A DNA stretch of 64,000 nt from Hyphomicrobium sp. 99 (GCF_000384335.2 NZ_KQ031382.1:434001-498000); one strand, 5' to 3'; shown: positions 38,027-47,869, numbered from the stretch's first letter. Notes: a model not told the origin generated them from the sequence alone. Translations and numbers: made by a program.

Positions 38027-38230
38027 CCGCGGGCAAATAAGGTGGGTAGCAGAGGCTGCCCAACCGGGTGTTGATAGTTTTTCGTTCACACCATCACTGT
38101 CCCCCTGCTAGTTAAGACTACGCCCGCATCTGCGATCGGGCGGAAGGATCAGCAAAAGTATGCCGGAACGCCTCCCCTGCTGCGTCGGGGGCCGTCGGCT
38201 TGGCACAACGCAGCGCGGAGGAACGCTTCT

Positions 38231-39448
38231 ATGACTGTTACGCCTCATCTTTTTATTCCCGGCCCGACCAATGTTCCCGATAGCGTTCGCATGGCGATGA
38301 ACGTTCCGATGGAAGACATGCGTTCGCCGGAATTTCCGAAATTCACGCTGCCGGTGTTTGAAGACCTGAAGAAGGTCTTCAAAATGAAGGACGGCCGCGT
38401 TTTCATTTTCCCCTCGTCCGGTACCGGCGCTTGGGAATCCGCGATCGAAAACACGCTCGCGCCCGGAGACAAGGTTCTGATGAGCCGCTTCGGCCAGTTC
38501 TCGCTCCTCTGGGTTGATATGGCGGAGCGTCTTGGTCTCAAGGTCGAGCTTTGCGACGAAGAGTGGGGCACCGGCGTGCCGCTTGAGAAGTACGCGGACA
38601 TTCTCGCGAAGGACAAGAACCACGAGATCAAGGCCGTTTTCGCAACTCACAACGAAACCGCGACCGGCGTGTCTTCCGATATCGCCGGCGTTCGCAAGGC
38701 GCTCGACGCCGCGAAGCATCCGGCGTTGCTGTTCGTTGACGGCGTTTCGTCCGTTGGTTCGCTCGACATGCGCATGGGCGAATGGGGCGTCGATGCATGC
38801 GTCTCTGGCTCGCAGAAGGGCTTCATGCTTCCGACCGGCCTCGGCATCCTCGCCGTCAGTCAGAAGGCGCTCGACGTCAATAAGAGCGTCAACGGTCGCA
38901 TGAACCGTTGCTTCTTCTCTTGGGAAGACATGATCAAGACGAACGATCTTGGCTACTTCCCGTACACGCCGGCGACGCAGCTGATCCGTGGTCTCCGCGC
39001 CTCGCTCGATCTCATCTTCGCTGAAGGCCTCGATAACGTCATCGCTCGCCATCACCGTTTGGCGACGGGCGTTCGTCACGCCGTCGACGCATGGGGCCTG
39101 AAGCTCTGCGCGAAGGAGCCGAAGTGGCATTCCGATACGGTATCGGCGATTTTGGTGCCGGAAGGCTTCGACGCAAACAACGTGCTGAAGACCGCCTACT
39201 ATCGCTACAACACCTCGCTCGGAACCGGCCTCAACAAGGTCGCCGGCAAGGTCTTCCGCATCGGCCACCTTGGTGCGCTCGATGAGTTCATGATTGGTGG
39301 CGTTCTGTTCGCTGTCGAGATGGCGCTCAAGGATACGGGCATCAACATCAAGCTCGGCTCCGGCACCGGTGCTGCCGCGGAATACTTCAGCAAGACCGCG
39401 ACGAAGTCGGCAACCGCCCCGACACCGAAGCAAGCGAAAGCTGCCTAA
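38231..39448 (+). CDS. sgaA: Serine-glyoxylate aminotransferase
   Basis: A PLP enzyme of 405 residues that converts serine and glyoxylate to hydroxypyruvate and glycine, a key step of the serine cycle. The class V aminotransferase pattern is clear: start LFIPGPTNVPDSVRMAM, ATHNETATGVSSDI, FVDGVSSVGSLDM and the PLP lysine K196 in SGSQKGFMLP. The GCGGAGGAACG before the ATG is a good ribosome-binding site. A strong hairpin follows the stop, separating it from mclA. The long leader (239 bp) between the regulator gene and sgaA fits independent control. Confidence 0.95.
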   Translation: MTVTPHLFIPGPTNVPDSVRMAMNVPMEDMRSPEFPKFTLPVFEDLKKVFKMKDGRVFIFPSSGTGAWESAIENTLAPGDKVLMSRFGQFSLLWVDMAERLGLKVELCDEEWGTGVPLEKYADILAKDKNHEIKAVFATHNETATGVSSDIAGVRKALDAAKHPALLFVDGVSSVGSLDMRMGEWGVDACVSGSQKGFMLPTGLGILAVSQKALDVNKSVNGRMNRCFFSWEDMIKTNDLGYFPYTPATQLIRGLRASLDLIFAEGLDNVIARHHRLATGVRHAVDAWGLKLCAKEPKWHSDTVSAILVPEGFDANNVLKTAYYRYNTSLGTGLNKVAGKVFRIGHLGALDEFMIGGVLFAVEMALKDTGINIKLGSGTGAAAEYFSKTATKSATAPTPKQAKAA

Positions 39449-39456
39449 GACATAAC

Positions 39457-39490
39457 GCCCGGCCTCCAGCGAGGCCGGGCGATTCTTCTC
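39457..39490 (+). terminator. Terminator or attenuator after sgaA
   Basis: A perfect 10-bp GC-rich stem (GCCCGGCCTC/GAGGCCGGGC) with loop CAGC starts 9 bp after the sgaA stop. The tail GATTCTTCTC is T-rich but interrupted. It may stop part of the transcription, so that sgaA mRNA is made in excess over the mclA-mtkAB-ppc mRNA. Confidence 0.65.
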
Positions 39491-39551
39491 GTCGTAATAC
39501 CGTCATTCCCAAATAACAAAACGCGAACCAATCCTAGGAAGGCACGCCCCC

Positions 39552-40508
39552 ATGAGCTTCACGCTTTACCCGCTCCGCAAACAGAGATTGCAGCGCTCGT
39601 ATCTCGCAGTTCCGGGCTCCAACCCGACCATGATCGATCGCGCGCTGAAGAGCGCCGCCGATTACGTCTTCCTCGATTGCGAAGACGCCGTCGCACCGCC
39701 CGAAAAGGAGCAGGCGCGTAAGAACATCATCCAGGCGCTGAACGATCTCGATTGGAAGGGCGCGGGCAAGAGCGTGAGCGTCCGTATCAACGGCCTCGAC
39801 ACGCACTACATGTACCGCGACGTCGTCGACATCGTTGAGCAGGCAGGCGCCAAGCTCGATACCATCCTCATTCCCAAGGTCGGCGTTCCCGCCGACGTCT
39901 ACACGGTCGAAACCATCGTCAGCCAGATCGAAGTCGCGAAGGGCCTTCCGCACCAGATCGGCACCGAAGCTCTCATCGAAACGCCGCTCGGCATGGCCAA
40001 CGTCGAAGCCATCGCATCCGCCAACAGCCGTCTTGAGTCGATGCACTTCGGCGTCGCCGACTACTCGGCCTTCAACAAAGCCCGTACCGTCGTCATCGGT
40101 GGCCTCAACCCTGATTATCCGGGCGACCAGTGGCACTTCCCGCTGTCGCGTATGACCGTTGCTTGCCGCGCGTTCGGCTTGCGTCCGATCGACGGTCCGT
40201 TCGGCGGCATCGATGATCCGGAAGGCTACAAGGCCGCCGCTCGCCGCGGCGCTGCGCTTGGCATGGAAGGCAAGTGGGCCATCCATCCTTCGCAGATCGA
40301 ACTCGCTAACGAAGTCTACTCGCCGACCGCCAAGGAAGTCGAACGTGCCGAGCGCATTCTCGTAGCGCTGAAGGAAGCGGAAGCTCAGGGTAAGGGCGCA
40401 GCATCCCTCGACGGCAAGATGATCGACGCCGCTTCCGAGAAGATGGCGAAGAATCTGCTCGTCACGGCCGCCGCCATCAAGGCAGCCGAAGCGGCACGCA
40501 GCAAATAA
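39552..40508 (+). CDS. mclA: L-malyl-CoA/beta-methylmalyl-CoA lyase
   Basis: The 318-residue HpcH/HpaI-type lyase cleaves malyl-CoA to glyoxylate and acetyl-CoA, closing the serine cycle. The metal/acid site FLDCEDAVAPPEKE, RINGLDTHYMYRD, LIETPLGMANVEAI and KWAIHPSQIELANEV are family motifs. AGGAAGG precedes the ATG at 39552. mtkA follows after 36 bp, and the enzyme uses the MtkAB product, so the order follows the reaction sequence in reverse. Confidence 0.95.
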   Translation: MSFTLYPLRKQRLQRSYLAVPGSNPTMIDRALKSAADYVFLDCEDAVAPPEKEQARKNIIQALNDLDWKGAGKSVSVRINGLDTHYMYRDVVDIVEQAGAKLDTILIPKVGVPADVYTVETIVSQIEVAKGLPHQIGTEALIETPLGMANVEAIASANSRLESMHFGVADYSAFNKARTVVIGGLNPDYPGDQWHFPLSRMTVACRAFGLRPIDGPFGGIDDPEGYKAAARRGAALGMEGKWAIHPSQIELANEVYSPTAKEVERAERILVALKEAEAQGKGAASLDGKMIDAASEKMAKNLLVTAAAIKAAEAARSK

Positions 40509-40544
40509 AAAGCCCGGAAACGTCAGAATTCCAAGGAGTCCAAA

Positions 40545-41711
40545 ATGGACATTCATGAATACCAGGCGAAGGAACTTCTTGCGAAGTTCGGCGTGCCGAT
40601 CCCGCGCGGCGGTCTCGCCTACAGCCCTGAGCAGGCGACCTATCGCGCCAGCGAACTCGGTGGCGCTGTTGTTGTGAAAGCGCAGATCCATTCAGGCGCC
40701 CGCGGCAAGGCCGGTGGCGTCAAGCTCTGCCGCAACGAGCGGGAAATCGAAGAAGCGGCCGAGTTCATGCTCGGTCGCAAACTCGTCACGCATCAGACGG
40801 GACCGGCAGGAAAGCTGGTCTCGCGCCTCTACATCGAAGAAGCGACGAACATCGATCGCGAAATCTATCTCGGCTTCGTGATGGATCGCGCCTCCGAGCG
40901 CATCGTCGTTGTCGCGTCCGCTGCAGGCGGCATGGACATCGAGGAAATCTCGGCGACCCAGCCCGACACCATCATTCGCGTAACGGTCGACCCGGCCGTC
41001 GGCATGCAGCAGTTCCAGGCCCGCGAACTCGCGTTTGGCTTGGGCGTTGATCCCGACATCGTCAACAAGATCGTACCCGCGATCATGGGATGCTACCGCG
41101 CATTCCGCGATCTCGATGCGATGATGGTGGAAATCAATCCGCTCGTCATCACCAAGGAAAAGCAGGTTCTCGCGCTCGACGCCAAGATGTCGTTCGACGA
41201 GAACGCGCTCTTCCGCCGCCCGCACATCGCCGAGCTCCGTGACAAGAGCCAGGAAGATCCGCGCGAGACCTACGCGTCGGACCGTGGTCTTTCCTACGTC
41301 GGTCTCGATGGCGACATCGGCTGCATCGTGAACGGCGCTGGCCTTGCGATGGCGACGCTAGATATGATCAAGCTCGCTGGCGGCGAACCGGCGAACTTCC
41401 TCGACATCGGCGGCGGCGCGTCTCCCGAGCGCGTGACGAAGTCCTTCAAGGCCGTGCTGCGCGACAAGAACGTTCGTGCAATTCTGGTCAACGTCTTCGC
41501 TGGCATCAATCGTTGCGATTGGGTCGCGAAGGGCGTGGTGGATGCCGTCAAGGAACTCGAGATCACGATGCCGATCGTCGTTCGCCTCGCAGGCACGAAC
41601 GTCGAAGAAGGCCGCAAGATCATCGATACGAGCGGTCTCACAGTGATCAGTGCCGATACCCTCGCTGAAGCGGCGAAAAAAGCGGTCGAAGCAGCGAAAA
41701 AAGCGGCCTAA
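40545..41711 (+). CDS. mtkA: Malate-CoA ligase (malate thiokinase) subunit beta
   Basis: MtkA is the ATP-grasp beta subunit that activates malate to malyl-CoA. The 388-residue protein resembles SucC: start [46 protein letters not shown], and [13 protein letters not shown]. It is called malate- rather than succinate-specific because it sits between mclA and ppc. AAGGAG lies 8 bp before the ATG. Only 17 bp separate it from mtkB. Confidence 0.94.
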   Translation: MDIHEYQAKELLAKFGVPIPRGGLAYSPEQATYRASELGGAVVVKAQIHSGARGKAGGVKLCRNEREIEEAAEFMLGRKLVTHQTGPAGKLVSRLYIEEATNIDREIYLGFVMDRASERIVVVASAAGGMDIEEISATQPDTIIRVTVDPAVGMQQFQARELAFGLGVDPDIVNKIVPAIMGCYRAFRDLDAMMVEINPLVITKEKQVLALDAKMSFDENALFRRPHIAELRDKSQEDPRETYASDRGLSYVGLDGDIGCIVNGAGLAMATLDMIKLAGGEPANFLDIGGGASPERVTKSFKAVLRDKNVRAILVNVFAGINRCDWVAKGVVDAVKELEITMPIVVRLAGTNVEEGRKIIDTSGLTVISADTLAEAAKKAVEAAKKAA

Positions 41712-41728
41712 TCGGGAGAAACGCACCA

Positions 41729-42628
41729 ATGGCAATCTTCATCAATGAAAAGACGCCGATCCTGATCCAGGGCTTCACCGGACGTATCGGCACGTTTCAC
41801 GCTCAGGAAATGATCGACTACGGTTCGAACGTTGTCGGCGGCGTGACCCCTGGTAAGGGCGGTACGTCCCACCTCGGCCGGCCGGTGTTCAACACCGTCA
41901 AGGGCGCAGTCGACGAAACCGGCGCAGAGGCCTCGATCGTGTTCGTGCCGCCGCCATTCGCGGCCGACGCCATTATGGAAGCGGCCGACGCTGGCATCAG
42001 ATACTGCGTCTGCATCACCGACGGCATTCCCGCCCAGGACATGATCCGGGTGAAGCGCTACATGCGGCGCTACAAGAAGGAAAGCCGCATGGTCCTGACC
42101 GGGCCGAACTGCGCCGGCACGATTTCGCCAGGCAAAGCGATGCTCGGCATTATGCCGGGACACATCTACCTTCCGGGCCGCGTCGGCATCGTCGGCCGCT
42201 CGGGCACGCTCGGCTACGAAGCTGCGGCGCAGATGATGGCCCTCGGCATCGGCGTTTCGACGTCGGTCGGCATCGGCGGCGATCCGATCAACGGCTCTTC
42301 GCATCGCGACGTCCTCGAAGCCTTCGAGAACGATCCCGACACCGATGCCGTTCTGATGATCGGCGAAATTGGCGGACCGCAGGAAGCCGAAGCCGGAGTC
42401 TACGCCCAGGAGCACATGAAAAAGCCGGTGATCGCTTACATCGCTGGTCTTTCCGCTCCCAAGGGTCGTCGCATGGGCCACGCTGGCGCCATCGTCTCGG
42501 CGTTCGGTGAATCGGCTGCCGAAAAGGTTGAGATCCTCAAGGGCTGCGGCGTGACCATCGCGCCGACGCCTTCGGAAATGGGCGCAACGGTCGCCCAGGT
42601 CCTCGGCCAGAAGAGAAAAGTAGCTTGA
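41729..42628 (+). CDS. mtkB: Malate-CoA ligase (malate thiokinase) subunit alpha
   Basis: The 299-residue alpha subunit carries the CoA-binding domain and the phospho-histidine. SucD-like features are ILIQGFTGRIGTFHAQEMI, GPNCAGTISPGKAMLGIMPG, GRSGTLGYEAAAQM and the active-site histidine in GRRMGHAGAIVSAFG. It is cotranscribed with mtkA. A long hairpin follows 9 bp after the stop, before ppc. Confidence 0.95.
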   Translation: MAIFINEKTPILIQGFTGRIGTFHAQEMIDYGSNVVGGVTPGKGGTSHLGRPVFNTVKGAVDETGAEASIVFVPPPFAADAIMEAADAGIRYCVCITDGIPAQDMIRVKRYMRRYKKESRMVLTGPNCAGTISPGKAMLGIMPGHIYLPGRVGIVGRSGTLGYEAAAQMMALGIGVSTSVGIGGDPINGSSHRDVLEAFENDPDTDAVLMIGEIGGPQEAEAGVYAQEHMKKPVIAYIAGLSAPKGRRMGHAGAIVSAFGESAAEKVEILKGCGVTIAPTPSEMGATVAQVLGQKRKVA

Positions 42629-42636
42629 GATCGGTC

Positions 42637-42667
42637 GAGGCCGGAGCAAAATTTTGCTTCCGGCCTC
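42637..42667 (+). terminator. Long hairpin between mtkB and ppc
   Basis: GAGGCCGGAGCAAAA pairs with TTTTGCTTCCGGCCTC, giving a 15-bp stem with one bulged base and almost no loop. There is no T-tract after it. It is more likely an mRNA-stabilising element or partial attenuator than a full terminator, because ppc belongs to the same pathway. Confidence 0.5.
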
Positions 42668-42737
42668 CCTCTCCAGTACTCTAAGTCATCGACTTCCGAA
42701 TTCTGTCCCTCACTCATGGGGGCGTGGAGCCTTGGTT

Positions 42738-45587
42738 ATGCAGGATACGACGCCAGCGGTCAGCTCGACCAAACTCGATGAAACCGAGCTGATCAACGAG
42801 CTGAAGCGTCTCCGAACTCAGATTCCCGACAACCCGTCGCTCAACCCGATTCTGAATGTCGCCTTTGATCTGTCGCGCCGCCTGGAATCGGGCGCGGTGT
42901 CCTTTGATGAGGTTCAGGGTCTTGCGGGCCGATTGATGGACCGCGCCTGCGTTCGCCGGGCTCGCAGGCTTCGCGAAAAGATCGGCTATGTCGACCAGTC
43001 GACGACGCTCAAGGATTTCACGTCCTACGTCGAGAAGACGGCGACTGAATCCGGCAACTCGATCGAAGCTTTCGCCGAGCGGTGGTCGCGCGCCCGCACC
43101 GGCATCGTTCTGACAGCCCATCCGACCTTCGGTCTTTCCGATGCCCTTTATCGCCGCATGGTCGAGATCGCGATCTCCGATCCGGCGGCCGACGTAACGA
43201 TCGGCCTGCCGCACCGGCCCGAGCAGTCGTTGACGCTCAAGCATGAACACAAGTGCGCACAGGACGCGATCCGCAACCTGCGCAACGCGTACGAAGAACT
43301 GCTTCACGGCTTCTTCAGCGTGGCTTCGCAGAAATTCGGCGACGCGGCTTTCAAGCTGCGCCCGAAGCTGACGACGTTCGCGTCCTGGGTCGGCTACGAT
43401 CTCGACGGCCGCACCGACATCTCGTGGTCATTCTCTTTCGAAGTCCGGCTCCGCGAAAAGCGTGCTGCGCTGGCCGATATTCGCGAGCGCTTCGTCGTCC
43501 TGAAGCACAAGCTCGAAGGCGGCGATGCCGCTCAGCGTATTGCTCGCCAGATCGTCGGCAAGCTCGACCTCGGCATTGCTGCGGTCGATGAGCAGATCAA
43601 GGCGCTCGAGAGCTTCACCAACGACACGGAGGGTCTAGCACAGGCTGCGAACCTCATCACCAAGACAGACGGCTACAACCTTCTGACAGTCGAGCCGCTT
43701 CAGACGTTGTTCGACAGTCTGATCGATGCAGTGGAAGCGCCGCAGATGAAGCGCGCAACCGCGGCCCTCGCCGGACTCGTCGAGGCGACCGGCCTCGGCA
43801 TGTCCCACATCCATTTGCGCATCAACGCGCTGCAGCTTCACAACGCATTTCGCGCTTACGTGCACGAGCCGTGGACACGCGACCTGACCGAAAGCCAGTC
43901 GCTGGCCCGCATCGTCGACATGATCAAGAACTGCACGCCGGAAACGGTGAACTTCGCGACGCTCGATCTCGAGACCGCGACGGCGATCCGCCAGTTCGCG
44001 CTGACAGCGCAGATCAAGAAGCACGTCGATAAGGAAACGCCGATCCGCTTCCTCATCGCGGAATGCGAATCGCCGGCGACCGTGCTGATCGCAGTCTTCT
44101 TCGCAAAGCTCTTCGGCGTCGATGACATCACCGACATCTCGCCGCTGTTCGAAACGCCATCGGGCCTCGAGAACGGCGCGCGCATCATGCAGCGCCTGGT
44201 CGAAGAGGAAGCGTACCGCAAGTACGTTGAGGGGCGGAAACGCCTGAGCATCCAGACCGGCTTCTCGGACGCTGGCCGTTTCATCGGGCAGATCCCGGCG
44301 ACACTCGCCGTCGAGCGCTATTATCACGGGCTCGCAGCCCTCATTGACAATGCGAAACTCGAGAACGTCGAGACGCTCGTTTTCTCAACGCACGGCGAGT
44401 CGATGGGGCGCGGTGCGCATCCGGGCAACCTGTACCGCCGCCTCCATTACGTCATGACCAACGAGGCGCGTCGCCGCTTCGGTGCCGCCAACATTCCCGT
44501 CAAGCACGAGACGAGCTTCCAGGGCGGCGACGGCTACATGTTCTTCGGCAATCGCGGGCTGACGACCCGTGCGCTGGCGACCATCGTGATGGATGGCGAC
44601 ATCCCACCGGCCGAAAAAGATCCGTTCTACTCCGAGCAGAATTTCAGCCTCGACTTCTTCCTTCGCCTGCGCGCCTTCCAGCAGAAACTTTTCTCCCACG
44701 AAGGCTATCGCGCGGTGCTCGGAGCGTTCGGCCCCAACCTGCTCTTTAAAACTGGCTCACGCCCCGTGAAGCGGCAAGGCGATCACGCGTCCGATCGCGG
44801 TAATCCCGCGCGTATGCGCGCCATTCCCAATAACGCGATCCTTCAGCAGTTCGGCTATATCGCGAACGTCGTGGCGGGCCTTGGCACCGCGGTCGGCGAT
44901 GATCGCGAACGGTTCAACAAGCTCGTGAAATCGTCGAAGCGGCTGCAATCGCTGCTGGCGATGATCGGCTACGGCAAGACGATCTCGAGCCTCAATGCGA
45001 TGGATGCGAATTCGCAGGTCTTCAACGCCGGGCTTTGGGCTGCGCGCGCGTCTTGGGGCCGCGAGGAAGCGCTGAACAGCGCATTCCGGACCCTCGCCAC
45101 GCACCTGCTGCCGGACGACCGGCACGGTGACATCTCCGAACTCGTGCATCTCCTTCGCCTCGACGCGATCGATTTGCATGCGATCCTCGTCGATCAGAAT
45201 ATCGAAGACGGTCTCGTGCCGGATGAGAACCGGCTTGAACTCGATCTGCTGCAGGCCATCAGGCTTGCGCTGATCATGCGCATCTTCATCCTCGCGGCTC
45301 AGCTGCCGCGCTTTGCGCCTCAGGATGGACTGTCTCACGCCCAGGTTCTCGAAATGGCTCTGAGCCTCGAGATCCCGGAGGTATTGAGCATCTTGCGCAG
45401 GGCCTTCCCGCACGATGCGAAGAATCTCGCGGGCAAAACCTTCGACGAGTCGGCGAGCTATCGCCCGCGCGGTATCGACGACTATGCCCGTCTCGAAACG
45501 GAAATCCTGACGCCGATGGAAATTTCGTACGAGTTCGTGCGTGAGATCGGCACCGGCATCTCGCACCACTTCGGCGCGTTCGGCTGA
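42738..45587 (+). CDS. ppc: Phosphoenolpyruvate carboxylase, divergent type
   Basis: The 949-residue product is placed as the serine-cycle PEP carboxylase by length, by the LTAHPT motif (residues 125-130) with its catalytic histidine, and by its place after mtkAB. It is divergent: where typical enzymes have FHGRGGTVGRGGGP, this one reads THGESMGRGAHPGN (about 551-564), and the GYSDSxKD signature is not evident. Methylotroph PEPCs are often insensitive to acetyl-CoA. I chose ATG 42738 (MQDTTPAVSS); the longer frame adds residues without a ribosome-binding site. Confidence 0.85.
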   Translation: MQDTTPAVSSTKLDETELINELKRLRTQIPDNPSLNPILNVAFDLSRRLESGAVSFDEVQGLAGRLMDRACVRRARRLREKIGYVDQSTTLKDFTSYVEKTATESGNSIEAFAERWSRARTGIVLTAHPTFGLSDALYRRMVEIAISDPAADVTIGLPHRPEQSLTLKHEHKCAQDAIRNLRNAYEELLHGFFSVASQKFGDAAFKLRPKLTTFASWVGYDLDGRTDISWSFSFEVRLREKRAALADIRERFVVLKHKLEGGDAAQRIARQIVGKLDLGIAAVDEQIKALESFTNDTEGLAQAANLITKTDGYNLLTVEPLQTLFDSLIDAVEAPQMKRATAALAGLVEATGLGMSHIHLRINALQLHNAFRAYVHEPWTRDLTESQSLARIVDMIKNCTPETVNFATLDLETATAIRQFALTAQIKKHVDKETPIRFLIAECESPATVLIAVFFAKLFGVDDITDISPLFETPSGLENGARIMQRLVEEEAYRKYVEGRKRLSIQTGFSDAGRFIGQIPATLAVERYYHGLAALIDNAKLENVETLVFSTHGESMGRGAHPGNLYRRLHYVMTNEARRRFGAANIPVKHETSFQGGDGYMFFGNRGLTTRALATIVMDGDIPPAEKDPFYSEQNFSLDFFLRLRAFQQKLFSHEGYRAVLGAFGPNLLFKTGSRPVKRQGDHASDRGNPARMRAIPNNAILQQFGYIANVVAGLGTAVGDDRERFNKLVKSSKRLQSLLAMIGYGKTISSLNAMDANSQVFNAGLWAARASWGREEALNSAFRTLATHLLPDDRHGDISELVHLLRLDAIDLHAILVDQNIEDGLVPDENRLELDLLQAIRLALIMRIFILAAQLPRFAPQDGLSHAQVLEMALSLEIPEVLSILRRAFPHDAKNLAGKTFDESASYRPRGIDDYARLETEILTPMEISYEFVREIGTGISHHFGAFG

Positions 45588-45606
45588 GGTCTTTCAGCCG
45601 TCTGGG

Positions 45607-45625
45607 GCGGCCGCGCGCCGGCCGC
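45607..45625. terminator. Hairpin between convergent ppc and prmB
   Basis: GCGGCCG and CGGCCGC form a 7-bp perfect stem between the convergent gene ends, directly beside the prmB stop codon. There is no T-tract on either strand, so this is a weak candidate for a bidirectional terminator. Confidence 0.35.
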
Positions 45626-45627
45626 TG

Positions 45628-46536
45628 CTACTTCAGATCGTCCGCTTGCAGCGCGAAGACTTCGCCTTCGCTCACTTCACTGTCGAGCCACAAAAACGGC
45701 AAATCCGGCCGGGACGCTTCGAGTGCTTCCTGGCCCATGCCGATTTCGACGATGAGACTGCCCGTAGACGCGAGCCGGCTCGGCGCGCCGTCCAGAATAC
45801 GTCTCACGAGATCCATCCCGTCCTCGCCGCCAAGATGCGCCAGCGTCGGCTCCGCTCGATATTCGGGCGGGAAAGCCGCGACGGCGGCCGCGGTGACGTA
45901 GGGCGGATTTGAGATGATGAGATCGTAGGTAGCGGCGGGAAGCCCGTCGAACAAATCCGCTTTGAAAATGCGCACGCGATCGGCGAGGCCATAGTCGGCA
46001 ATGTTGCGCTCGGCCACAGCCAGCGCATCTGCCGAAATATCGCTCGCGTCGACTTCGGCATTCGGGAAAGCTTCAGCAGCAAGAATGGCGAGACAGCCGG
46101 ACCCCGTGCAGAGATCGAGCACGCGCCGAACGCTAAGCGGATCGGGCACGATTGCCGCCAGCTGGTCCCGTACCAACAGTTCGCCAATGAAAGAGCGAGG
46201 CACGATCACGCGCTCGTCCACGTAGAACTTGTGACCCTGGATATAGGCGCTGTTCGTAATGTAGGCAGCCGGCTTGCGCGTCTCGATGCGCTTCGAAATC
46301 ACCGCAGCGACGCTCTCGCGCTCTGCAAGCGTCAGCCGGCAATCGAGCCACGGATTGATGTCGTCGATTGGCAGGTCGAGCGTCGCGAGAATGAGATAAG
46401 CCGCTTCGTCGACCGCATTCGTCGTGCCATGCCCGTAGCTGAGCCCGGCGCGGTTCATCGACGTGACGGCGTATCTTAGCCAGTCGCGAACGCTAACGAG
46501 TTCATCGATCGGCGCGCGCCCAGGTTTGGCTGTCAT
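45628..46536 (-). CDS. prmB: Ribosomal protein L3 N5-glutamine methyltransferase
   Basis: PrmB methylates a glutamine of ribosomal protein L3. The 302-residue protein has the SAM motif VLDLCTGSGCLAILAAEAFP (140-159) and the catalytic NPPY (210-213) that positions the glutamine amide. The N-terminal helical domain and the VPRSFIGELL segment separate PrmB from HemK/PrmC. The gene is convergent with ppc and 25 bp downstream of the desaturase end. Confidence 0.94.
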   Translation of the reverse strand: MTAKPGRAPIDELVSVRDWLRYAVTSMNRAGLSYGHGTTNAVDEAAYLILATLDLPIDDINPWLDCRLTLAERESVAAVISKRIETRKPAAYITNSAYIQGHKFYVDERVIVPRSFIGELLVRDQLAAIVPDPLSVRRVLDLCTGSGCLAILAAEAFPNAEVDASDISADALAVAERNIADYGLADRVRIFKADLFDGLPAATYDLIISNPPYVTAAAVAAFPPEYRAEPTLAHLGGEDGMDLVRRILDGAPSRLASTGSLIVEIGMGQEALEASRPDLPFLWLDSEVSEGEVFALQADDLK

Positions 46537-46561
46537 GACAATTGACTGGTAAGCCGTGGTC

Positions 46562-47665
46562 TCAAGCTGTCGCGGGAAGTTCGTCGAACCGGATCAAACG
46601 GCGCTGATCCTCGTCCCAAAGCTTGAGACGCGCGCAACGGATGCTGTCCTTGAGCGTCAGCCTATTGATCGACTTCAATTCCGGGCTTCCCTCAAGGCAA
46701 GCCGACAGCCGGTAATTCGGGATCGTGCTGTTGAGGTGATGAATGTGGTGCAGGCCGATGTTGCCCGTGAACCAATTCAGAATTTTCGGCAGCTTGTAAT
46801 AGGAAGACCCGAGCAACGCCGCGACCTGGAAATCCCAGCCTTCGGCCTTGTCCCACGTCGTCTCTTCGAACTGATGCTGAATGAAGAACAGCCAGCCGCC
46901 CGTCGCCGACGCGAGATGCAGAACCGGCAATCCGACCCACAGTACGTTGGCATAGCCGAAGAAATAGCAAAGGGGAGCATAGAGCCCCACGAGCCCGACG
47001 TTGAGACCCATCACGCTCTTCCAGGTATCGCGAGGCGGCAGCGCGTGGAACCACGGCAACCGCTGTAGAATGAGGAAGTAGAATGGAACGCCCAAGCCGA
47101 ACAGGAACGCCGGGTTGCGATAGAGCTTGTAATGAAGCTTCCCGAGGTTGGAGAGCTGCTGATATTCCCGGACCGTAATCGTATCGATGTCGCCCGCGCC
47201 GCGCCGGTCGAGATTTCCCGATGACGCGTGATGATGCGCATGTTCGCGCCGCCACAGGCCATACGGCGTCAGCGTGAACACGCTCATGCAGCGGCCGACG
47301 AAATCGTTCACGCCCCGTGAGGAGAAGAACGAGCCATGGCCGCAATCGTGCTGAATGATGAAGGCGCGGACGACGAGGCCGGCGGCCGGAATAGCAAGGA
47401 GCAGCGTCGCCCAGTACGCATGTTCAACAGTTGCGAACATAACGCCGACGATGAGGACGAGCGGCACGAAAGTCGTCAGCAATTGCTGGACCGCGACGCG
47501 TGGGATCGCCCCGCGGAATTTCTGGCAGTGAGCGGCGAGCCGGCGAACACGCTGCTTCTGCGTTTCGGGCATCGAAGCCTGCGGCGCGGCTGCAGGTCGC
47601 ACGTCGCCGATCGAAACATCGGCGCGGCTCTCCGCACGCAAAGGCTGCTTAAGGCTTAAGTTCAA
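46562..47665 (-). CDS. Membrane fatty acid desaturase
   Basis: The protein has the three histidine boxes of membrane di-iron desaturases: HDCGH (106-110), HAHHH (142-146) and GLHHIHHLNS near residue 300, with hydrophobic helices between. It probably introduces a double bond into acyl chains of membrane lipids. The start is uncertain: TTG at 47665 (367 residues) has a GAGGGA stretch upstream, and ATG at 47572 gives 336 residues, close to the usual size. The N-terminal 31 residues are not conserved-looking. Confidence 0.88.
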   Translation of the reverse strand: MNLSLKQPLRAESRADVSIGDVRPAAAPQASMPETQKQRVRRLAAHCQKFRGAIPRVAVQQLLTTFVPLVLIVGVMFATVEHAYWATLLLAIPAAGLVVRAFIIQHDCGHGSFFSSRGVNDFVGRCMSVFTLTPYGLWRREHAHHHASSGNLDRRGAGDIDTITVREYQQLSNLGKLHYKLYRNPAFLFGLGVPFYFLILQRLPWFHALPPRDTWKSVMGLNVGLVGLYAPLCYFFGYANVLWVGLPVLHLASATGGWLFFIQHQFEETTWDKAEGWDFQVAALLGSSYYKLPKILNWFTGNIGLHHIHHLNSTIPNYRLSACLEGSPELKSINRLTLKDSIRCARLKLWDEDQRRLIRFDELPATA

Positions 47666-47837
47666 AGCTCTGATCCCTCAGGAGTGGCATCGACGATAGT
47701 CCGACCGACGGCGTCGCGTAGCATATTCGACGTGCTTCGCGAAACGCTGTTGACGTCATTTGCGTGAGGAATGCGTGCGCGGTGACGCATTTCTGGCGCA
47801 AAACGCTCATGTTTTCGGGCCGGCGAATTTAGGTGCG

Positions 47838-47869
47838 AAAAAAAGAGGGCCGGATTGTGCCCGGCCCTC
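47838..47869 (-). terminator. Rho-independent terminator after the triple-repeat protein gene
   Basis: Read on the minus strand, GAGGGCCGG and CCGGCCCTC form a 9-bp stem with a 7-base loop, followed by TTTTTTT. It lies 51 bp past the stop codon of the triple-repeat exported protein gene and is one of the clearest terminators in the window. Confidence 0.88.
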
